Assembly (NCBI GenBank): GCA_031288855.1
Contig: JAITQQ010000004.1
Span: 1-10,663 of the forward strand
Source of the DNA: Prevotellaceae bacterium
Lineage (GTDB): Bacteria > Bacteroidota > Bacteroidia > Bacteroidales > UBA932
Reading direction: 5' to 3'
DNA length: 10,663 nt
Translations under genes and position numbers: made by a program
The notes under the pieces: model-generated
Databases searched by the model: none
What the model saw: the letters and a program-made list of their open reading frames with translations, nothing else
What the model was told of the DNA's origin: nothing
Shown here: positions 5,555 through 10,663 of the stretch, piece by piece
How the letters are laid out: every line of letters begins with the position of its first letter
How positions within the stretch are numbered: position 1 is the stretch's first letter

Positions 5555-8500
5555 TTAATACATTACCACGACATAACTCATGCGTTTTTCGGGTGAATTG
5601 TCAATCAATACATTTACTTTATAAAAATACGTGCCTGCAGGCACAAAAGCATTATTCCACGTGCCGTTCCATCCCATCCCTTTGTGCAGTAATAGGCCGT
5701 TGCGGTTATATACTTCTATGTTATAATCGCGAAGGAACATGGCGTTGTCGGCGTCGCCCATGGGTAAAAGCACGTTGGGGGCTTTCCATTCGGGAAGCAG
5801 TATATATTCTTTCGATATCCGGCATTGATGCCCGTCAACGACAGAAACCTCCAAGTGGTGTGTGTTGTAATCGTAAACGCCTAACTTGGGCTTGCCGGAA
5901 ATATTTCCGTTTGTTACGGTAAGCCCCGGCGGAAGCGTCCCGTTTATGGTATATGACAGCGGCGGCTTACTCTGCAAGGTTTGAAAACGTACCTCGTAAA
6001 AGTCCTCTTCGTTGTAATAGGGCCTGTAGTTGGGCAACCGGCTGTCGTCGGGCAGCAGTATCAACGGCGGATACACGTTGACGTACATCGTGTCGCTGTC
6101 ACTCCCGCATTTCGGTGTGGAGGCGGTTGCCACGTAAGTGCCCGGTTCGGTCATGTTGGTGCTGTGATCCGGCGTCCATTTCAAAGAGCCGATCCATGAT
6201 TGGAAAACACACGTGTTCAAATCTAAAGACGCGCCATAACAGATAGACGTGTCGGTGGTTACCACTTTCACGGAAGGCAATGGCAGCGCGGTAACGTTCA
6301 GCCCGGCGGAGTCGCTGCTGCACCGGTTGGATACTATGGCCGTGTATGTTTCGTTTCCGGAAATCCATATCGTAACGCTTTTGCCCGTGCCTATGAAATC
6401 GAAATTGCTGCTGCGCCACTTAACCGTATCGCCTTCCATTTGTACCACACGAAGCAGTATCCTGTCATACTTGCAAACTGATGTGTCGGGCATAAGTTTC
6501 ACCTCGGCAAACGGCATGCGGGTAATGGTGACCTCGTCGGACACATTGCCGCAAATATTGCCGGCAGAGCCTCTGAACGTGGTTGTATTAAAAATTACTA
6601 CGGTGTCTTTGGTGGTTGTTCCCGAGGTGAATGTCCATATTAACGTATCACCCACAAAGCTGCCGGGCACGACTTTGAGCGCTACGCTGTCGCCGTTACA
6701 CACCGTAGTGTCGGGCATAACTTCTATTTTGGGGACGGGAACCACCCGCACCTTCACGTCATGCCTTTTTGGGCTACTCTGCGGATAGCAAGCATTGGAA
6801 ATAAGCGTAGTGAAAGTGTGTGCCCCTTCACCTACGGCTTCTCCCGGATAAGGAAATGTAATAGGCGTACCGTTGTATTCCCAGGCTAAGCTGCTGCCTT
6901 CCCTGTCGGAACTTTCTATGGTAATGCCCGCCAGGATGCAAAATCCTTTTTCCGGCGGTGTAACAATAAAAGAAGCGGGATCTTCATCCTTTCTATTCAC
7001 TATAATGCGCACCTCGCCCCGCGCAAGTGTGGTGTCCATTTCGGAACAAAGATACCGGTAATTGGCTTCAACCACATAGTTGCCGGTGGTTGCGGGCGAG
7101 AAAGAAGAAAGCGAATCTACGCTCCCGCCGGCTTTGGGCACAAGGAAATTTACCGAATCGGGACCGGACTTCACAAAAGTATAATTGATAATAGGGTCCG
7201 TAGGATCCGGAAGATTTAAGTTCAGCGGCACATCATCGGGATAACAATATTTTATGGTGTCGGGCGGGTTTATAAACAGCTGCGGGCGGCGTTTTACCTT
7301 TACCGTATATGAAATTTCTTTAGAAAGGGGTATCGTTCCCTTGGGCTGCCTGTAATATACCCTGGCCCTGTATGTAAAGTCGATTTCCTGTGACGGTTTT
7401 ATGATAAAAGAACGCTGGTGCTTATCTTGATAACTTAATGTCCCTGGGTTTTGCAGCCATGTTACATCAGTAATGGTGTCGCAATCGTGGGGGGTGTAAA
7501 AAGTAAGAAGAAGCGAATCGCCAAGGCATAAATTTTGGGTTGTATTGTCGAACGGAACAAAAGAGTTGTCATACATTAAGGAAACCGATAGCTCCGGAGG
7601 GTCTTCCCATATAGGTAATGTGTGGTTGATTGGAAAATCTTTTACCGTGTCGTTTTTAAGTTTGTCGAAATACGTCACCTTACATTGGAATGAAGTCGTA
7701 TTCGGCAACTCCGGCACGCGTAGCCTCCATAAGCGATCCGACTTAAAATCTACCGTCATTGTGCTGAGGGAGGGGCATCCCACGTTGTATATCGTGTCGC
7801 ACCGGTCGGCAATAACCGTAAAAGTAGCGGCGGTATTTTTGCATACGGTTCCCGAGTTTATGCTGGGCGGCTCCGGTTCTCGTAAAAAGAGCTTGAAGTC
7901 TTTTTCTAATCCCGGCAAATTCCCCTTCGCTCTTACCTTTATCGTGTCATCAAGGCCGGTAAAAGGCGCAAATACAAGCATCCATTCCGTAGAGCTTGTC
8001 TTAACTTCCCTTTTCGCGCTATGTGCGCTAAGAATATCTATATCGTCAATAGTAGCGCACGGCGAGGGCTGGGCGTAATTGTCCAACAGCCGGAAGCGGG
8101 CATACACCGAGTCGCCGCGGCACCCTTCATCATATCCGTAATCAAGCGAAAAATGGTTGGATGTAATGGGAATGGGTACGAGCAGGTCGAGTGGCGCTGC
8201 CGTTTGCTGGAACGAAGGTGCACAAGTGTTGGAATAATACACATTAATGCCCGATAAGCCGGCGTGAAACACCGTATCATTTAACGAAGTAAGCAACACG
8301 TGCTCCGGGTCGGAAACAGGCGTGAAGTCAGTGGTGTACCACATAATCGTTCCGGTTGTATTGTCGGCGCGTTTTTTCTCGTTATTGGCATGCGTATCAT
8401 ATACAAAAAAATCAATGCAATCGTTAAGATTGATGATATCCTGGCTGCAATGCGTGGCTGTGCCCGGCTCGCCTCGCGCCACTTGAGGTTTAAAATTTAC

Positions 8501-9082
8501 CGTAATGTGCAAATCTTTGCTTACCGTGGGGCATGCCAGCGTAGGATGGGCTTCGGTATTGGTAGCGGTGGCCGTTACGGTGTGCGCTCCGGTGGATTCG
8601 GGGCTTAATAAATATCCGTTATTATAATTGAATCCACCGTAATCCCATAGTATCTTTGTATATGATGTGGCGTTGGTTACCGTCGCATTTAAAGGCACGC
8701 TCTCTCCCGAACAAATGGCCACATCATTCGGAATAACAAGGTCGGGCGGCTCGTAAACCGTAACGGTAAGGCTATATTCGAAGAGTGTCCCGTTTGTAGT
8801 AAAACGCAACGTGTAAACGGTGGTTGCGGCCGGTTGGTCGGTAAATCCGTCGGGCCGATTATACACTTTGTTACCGTTCACATACCACCCGGCTACACTG
8901 TTCTCATCATATTGGATCGGCGGCCCTGTGATAAGATCATTAAAAATCACAATATCGCCTGCACAAATTTCAGTGTTTTTTAAACTGTTTTGCGCTTGGG
9001 CATAAAAACTATTGCATATACACAATGTAAACACAAAAAATACCCGGCAATTCCGGAAGTGTATAAAAGTGTTAGTCCTCAT
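5555..9082 (-). CDS. Large secreted Ig-like repeat protein with divergent T9SS type B C-terminal domain
   Basis: Predicted cell-surface or secreted adhesin-like protein of 1175 residues, numbered from the ATG at 9082; a TTG four codons earlier falls inside the promoter box and is rejected. A signal peptide covers about 1-31 (basic start, then hydrophobic VFFVFTLCICNSFYAQA). Roughly ten beta-rich modules follow, many opening with a cysteine motif like [T/S]xCxGDS: ICAGD near 39, ICSGES 123, CRGDS 321, VCKNT 413, LCLGDS 518, VCNGDS 794, VCKYD 869 and ICYGAS 947. Each motif is followed by an Ig/PKD-like core with a conserved Trp. Residues about 1008-1096 resemble a He_PIG/cadherin-like domain (LPPGLTVTNGNISGKP). 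The last about 75 residues resemble the gliding-motility-associated type B sorting domain: NVLLPMGDADN, then IEVYNRNG, GWNGTW and VPAGTYFYKV. The usual NVFTPNGDGxND start is degenerate and the domain is short. The adjoining PorP/SprF gene supports T9SS export. Ligand and function are unknown. Confidence 0.85.
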   Translation of the reverse strand: MRTNTFIHFRNCRVFFVFTLCICNSFYAQAQNSLKNTEICAGDIVIFNDLITGPPIQYDENSVAGWYVNGNKVYNRPDGFTDQPAATTVYTLRFTTNGTLFEYSLTVTVYEPPDLVIPNDVAICSGESVPLNATVTNATSYTKILWDYGGFNYNNGYLLSPESTGAHTVTATATNTEAHPTLACPTVSKDLHITVNFKPQVARGEPGTATHCSQDIINLNDCIDFFVYDTHANNEKKRADNTTGTIMWYTTDFTPVSDPEHVLLTSLNDTVFHAGLSGINVYYSNTCAPSFQQTAAPLDLLVPIPITSNHFSLDYGYDEGCRGDSVYARFRLLDNYAQPSPCATIDDIDILSAHSAKREVKTSSTEWMLVFAPFTGLDDTIKVRAKGNLPGLEKDFKLFLREPEPPSINSGTVCKNTAATFTVIADRCDTIYNVGCPSLSTMTVDFKSDRLWRLRVPELPNTTSFQCKVTYFDKLKNDTVKDFPINHTLPIWEDPPELSVSLMYDNSFVPFDNTTQNLCLGDSLLLTFYTPHDCDTITDVTWLQNPGTLSYQDKHQRSFIIKPSQEIDFTYRARVYYRQPKGTIPLSKEISYTVKVKRRPQLFINPPDTIKYCYPDDVPLNLNLPDPTDPIINYTFVKSGPDSVNFLVPKAGGSVDSLSSFSPATTGNYVVEANYRYLCSEMDTTLARGEVRIIVNRKDEDPASFIVTPPEKGFCILAGITIESSDREGSSLAWEYNGTPITFPYPGEAVGEGAHTFTTLISNACYPQSSPKRHDVKVRVVPVPKIEVMPDTTVCNGDSVALKVVPGSFVGDTLIWTFTSGTTTKDTVVIFNTTTFRGSAGNICGNVSDEVTITRMPFAEVKLMPDTSVCKYDRILLRVVQMEGDTVKWRSSNFDFIGTGKSVTIWISGNETYTAIVSNRCSSDSAGLNVTALPLPSVKVVTTDTSICYGASLDLNTCVFQSWIGSLKWTPDHSTNMTEPGTYVATASTPKCGSDSDTMYVNVYPPLILLPDDSRLPNYRPYYNEEDFYEVRFQTLQSKPPLSYTINGTLPPGLTVTNGNISGKPKLGVYDYNTHHLEVSVVDGHQCRISKEYILLPEWKAPNVLLPMGDADNAMFLRDYNIEVYNRNGLLLHKGMGWNGTWNNAFVPAGTYFYKVNVLIDNSPEKRMSYVVVMY

Positions 9083-9091
9083 ATTATTTGA

Positions 9092-9124
9092 CAAAGATAG
9101 TATTTTTTTCTATTCATAATCCAA
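9092..9124 (-). promoter_or_regulatory. Bacteroidota promoter of the secreted-protein/porP operon
   Basis: On the minus strand, TTG (9124-9122) and TATCTTTG (9099-9092) are separated by 22 bases. The -7 octamer is an exact TAnnTTTG match and the spacing is one base longer than usual. Only nine bases separate the -7 box from the ATG at 9082, so the transcript would have an almost absent leader. Confidence 0.6.
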
Positions 9125-9134
9125 TTTTTTGGTT

Positions 9135-9142
9135 TATTTTTG
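9135..9142 (+). promoter_or_regulatory. Bacteroidota-type -7 promoter box for mqnE
   Basis: TATTTTTG is an exact match to TAnnTTTG, located 15 bases before the mqnE ATG at 9158. There is no clear TTTG or TTG at the -33 position (around 9112); the region is AT-rich. It forms a divergent promoter pair with the minus-strand promoter at 9092-9124. A TTG-initiated extension of mqnE would begin inside this box and is therefore unlikely. Confidence 0.5.
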
Positions 9143-9157
9143 TATAAAAATAGCGTC

Positions 9158-10240
9158 ATGCCGAATAAGATAGATGAATTTGCAGCGAAGATGAAGACGG
9201 GCGCACGGCTCTCCCTCGCAGAACTTGTAATGCTTTATGAACTACCGTTATCGCAGCTTGCGGCATTGGCCGCAAGCAAGCGCGAGCAACAAAACGGGAA
9301 AAAAGTGTTTTTTAACCGGAATATTCACCTCGAGCCCACGAATATCTGTATAAACGATTGCGTGTTTTGTTCTTATCGCCGGAATGAAGGCGAAGCCGGG
9401 AGCTGGGATTACGGAACAGGCGAATTGCTGGCGCAGTGCCGCGCACACGCGGGCTCGGACATCACGGAAGTGCACATTGTGGGCGGCGTGCATCCGAAGC
9501 GTGATGTGCACGACTATGCCGGCCTGCTGCGTGCCGTGAAGCAAGCCTTGCCGCAAGTGCACATAAAGGCGTTTACGGCCATTGAAATTGATTATATGAT
9601 TAAAAAAGCCGGCCTGCAACTCTCTGAGGGGCTTGCCCTGCTGAAACAAAGCGGCCTTGACGCCATTCCGGGCGGCGGCGCCGAAATTTTTGACGAACAG
9701 GTGCGCCGCCGCCTGTGCCCTAAGAAAGGGCCTGCCGGAATTTGGCTGCGCGTGCATGAAACCGCCCACGCGCTGGGTATCCGCACCAACGCCACCATGC
9801 TGTTCGGGCATATCGAAACCCTTGAACACCGCCTGCAACACCTGTTGCAATTGCGCGAACTGCAAGACCGCACGGGCGGATTCGATGCTTTTATTCCGTT
9901 AAAATATAAATCGGAAAATAATGCCTTGGGCGGCATTGGCGAAGTGTCGGCCATAGAAACGTTGCGCACGGTGGCGCTCAGCCGGCTGGCGCTCGATAAT
10001 ATTCCGCACATTAAGGCTTACTGGCCGATGCTGGGCAAGGCGGTGATGCAAATGGCGCTGCTTTTTGGCGCCGACGACATTGACGGCACAATTAACGACA
10101 CCACGAAAATATACAGCATGGCCGGCGCCGAAGAACAGCACCCTTCCTTGGGCGTTGAAGCGCTTTGCCGCCTGGTGCGCGAGGCCGGCTTCATACCGGT
10201 GGAACGCGATACCTTTTACAGGGAGCTGCGCAGCTACTAA
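9158..10240 (+). CDS. mqnE: Aminofutalosine (aminodeoxyfutalosine) synthase, radical SAM
   Basis: Radical SAM enzyme that joins 3-[(1-carboxyvinyl)oxy]benzoate with the adenosyl group of SAM to give aminofutalosine, an early step of the futalosine route to menaquinone. From the ATG it has 360 residues, normal for the family. The 4Fe-4S cluster motif Cx3Cx2C is C64, C68 and C71 in CINDCVFC, preceded by HLEPTNI. Other MqnE signatures, rather than MqnC, are EVHIVGGVHP, IHIKAFTAIEID-like VHIKAFTAIEID, GLDAIPGGGAEIF, TNATMLFGHIET, LRELQDRTGGFDAFIPL and LDNIPHIKAYWPMLG. It ends with GADDIDGTIND and a substrate-domain tail. It stands alone on the plus strand, divergent from the T9SS cargo operon; the other mqn genes must be elsewhere. 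Its presence suggests respiration with menaquinone made by the futalosine path instead of the MenFD route. Confidence 0.93.
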   Translation: MPNKIDEFAAKMKTGARLSLAELVMLYELPLSQLAALAASKREQQNGKKVFFNRNIHLEPTNICINDCVFCSYRRNEGEAGSWDYGTGELLAQCRAHAGSDITEVHIVGGVHPKRDVHDYAGLLRAVKQALPQVHIKAFTAIEIDYMIKKAGLQLSEGLALLKQSGLDAIPGGGAEIFDEQVRRRLCPKKGPAGIWLRVHETAHALGIRTNATMLFGHIETLEHRLQHLLQLRELQDRTGGFDAFIPLKYKSENNALGGIGEVSAIETLRTVALSRLALDNIPHIKAYWPMLGKAVMQMALLFGADDIDGTINDTTKIYSMAGAEEQHPSLGVEALCRLVREAGFIPVERDTFYRELRSY

Positions 10241-10292
10241 GGCGCACGACCGTAATTATTTCATAGTATTAAAGTTAATATGTGTTAAATTA

Positions 10293-10323
10293 TTTGCAGG
10301 CTAATGAATTGTGCCTATCTTTG
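10293..10323 (+). promoter_or_regulatory. Consensus Bacteroidota promoter with no gene in the window
   Basis: TTTG (10293-10296), 19 bases, then TATCTTTG (10316-10323) is an exact match to the -33/-7 consensus. Transcription would start near 10330, precisely where a 19-base palindrome begins. No convincing coding sequence follows before the window ends 333 bases later, so this is either the promoter of a gene with a long leader lying beyond the window or that of a non-coding RNA. Confidence 0.65.
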
Positions 10324-10329
10324 CCCTGA

Positions 10330-10348
10330 TTTGACCAATTCAGTCAAA
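10330..10348 (+). repeat. 19-base imperfect palindrome, copy 1 of an inverted pair
   Basis: TTTGACCAATTCAGTCAAA has 6-base arms TTTGAC/GTCAAA around a 7-base centre, CAATTCA. Its exact reverse complement is copy 2 at 10625-10643. It overlaps the predicted transcription start of the promoter at 10293-10323, so it could act as an operator or form a hairpin at the 5' end of the RNA. Confidence 0.8.
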
Positions 10349-10624
10349 ATTCCCTCTATAGCCCGCGATATGTAACGATTTGTGATTTTTACTAAACGTA
10401 AAACCGAATAATATATGTTGTTGGTATTATTGGCTTCCCGAACATTTTCTTTACTTTTCAGCACCTTTTTCCCCTTTTTTGTACCTACTATGTAATTCAT
10501 TGGCAGTTTGGTGTTTTGGTATTACTAAATTTCGATTTTTTCCCCTATTCTTCCCCTTTTTCTTACCCCCATTTTCCGGCAGGCTTCTGTAGCCCGCGCC
10601 AATCCTCAGATTCTTTCACCTCGA

Positions 10625-10643
10625 TTTGACTGAATTGGTCAAA
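10625..10643 (-). repeat. 19-base imperfect palindrome, copy 2 (inverted)
   Basis: The plus strand reads TTTGACTGAATTGGTCAAA, the exact reverse complement of copy 1. The flanks nevertheless match copy 1 in direct orientation: GA before, and AATTyCyTCTAT after with two differences in twelve. No promoter is seen just upstream of this copy. Confidence 0.8.
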
Positions 10644-10663
10644 ATTTCTTCTATGTATTGGAA

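Larger units (their letters stand above)
10241..10663 (+). other. AT-rich intergenic region without a supported gene
   Basis: The 423 bases after mqnE are clearly more AT-rich than the flanking genes. They contain a consensus promoter pointing right (10293-10323), a pair of 19-base palindromic sites (10330-10348 and 10625-10643) and polypyrimidine tracts of T/C runs (10466-10480, 10536-10563). The 9-mer TAGCCCGCG occurs twice, near 10359 and again near 10589. Possible ORFs are a 61-codon one on the minus strand (10315-10500) and a 26-codon hydrophobic one on the plus strand (10415-10495). Neither resembles a known protein, and both are low-complexity because of the pyrimidine tracts. I see no tRNA, rRNA or transposase. 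It may be the leader of a gene beyond the window, a small non-autonomous element or a non-coding RNA locus. Confidence 0.6.

Noticed and set aside
5631..5644. GTGCCTGCAGGCAC, a 14-base perfect palindrome
   Set aside because: It lies inside the coding sequence for the conserved PAGTYFY stretch of the sorting tail, and one palindrome of this length is expected by chance in a window this size.
10315..10500. 61-codon minus-strand ORF, Lys/Asn-rich, in the right-hand spacer
   Set aside because: It resembles no known protein, has no ribosome-binding or promoter signal, and runs through the T/C tracts, the palindrome and the opposing promoter. Its Lys/Gly content follows from the purine runs.
10330..10643. 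CRISPR array
   Set aside because: There are only two repeat copies, 295 bases apart with cores inverted, and no regular spacers or cas genes.

Overview
The window reads as a chromosomal segment of a member of the Bacteroidota. The signs are a PorP/SprF-type outer-membrane protein paired with a large secreted protein whose tail resembles a type IX secretion (T9SS) type B sorting domain, the conserved pair tgt and LptF/LptG permease, a Tgt lacking the zinc cysteines, and several promoters with the phylum's characteristic -7 box TAnnTTTG (three are identical, TATCTTTG), one or two with a -33 TTTG or TTG. Genus or family cannot be told from this sequence alone.

Layout. Positions 1-2198 (minus strand) hold tgt (queuosine tRNA modification) followed by an LptF/LptG-family LPS-export permease that runs off the left edge. 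Positions 2278-4091 (plus strand) hold a membrane-anchored family 2 glycosyltransferase whose stop overlaps the start of rsmG (16S rRNA m7G methyltransferase). Next comes rpmH (ribosomal protein L34) behind a textbook Bacteroidota promoter. Positions 4308-4548 contain a full-consensus sigma-54 promoter and, about 170 bases downstream, an intrinsic terminator, which together outline a candidate small RNA. Positions 4549-9082 (minus strand) are a two-gene transcription unit: a 1175-residue Ig-like-repeat surface protein, then a PorP/SprF-family protein. A 75-base divergent promoter region separates it from mqnE (plus strand, 9158-10240), the radical SAM aminofutalosine synthase of the futalosine menaquinone pathway.

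The last 423 bases carry no gene I can support. They are AT-rich and hold a consensus promoter pointing right, a 19-base imperfect palindrome at its predicted transcription start, polypyrimidine tracts, and a second copy of the palindrome in inverted orientation 295 bases further on, with partly conserved flanks in direct orientation.

Most genes are housekeeping. The parts that deserve a second look are the sigma-54/terminator cassette at 4350-4550, the repeat-and-promoter region at 10293-10643, and the T9SS cargo/PorP pair with its divergent sorting tail.
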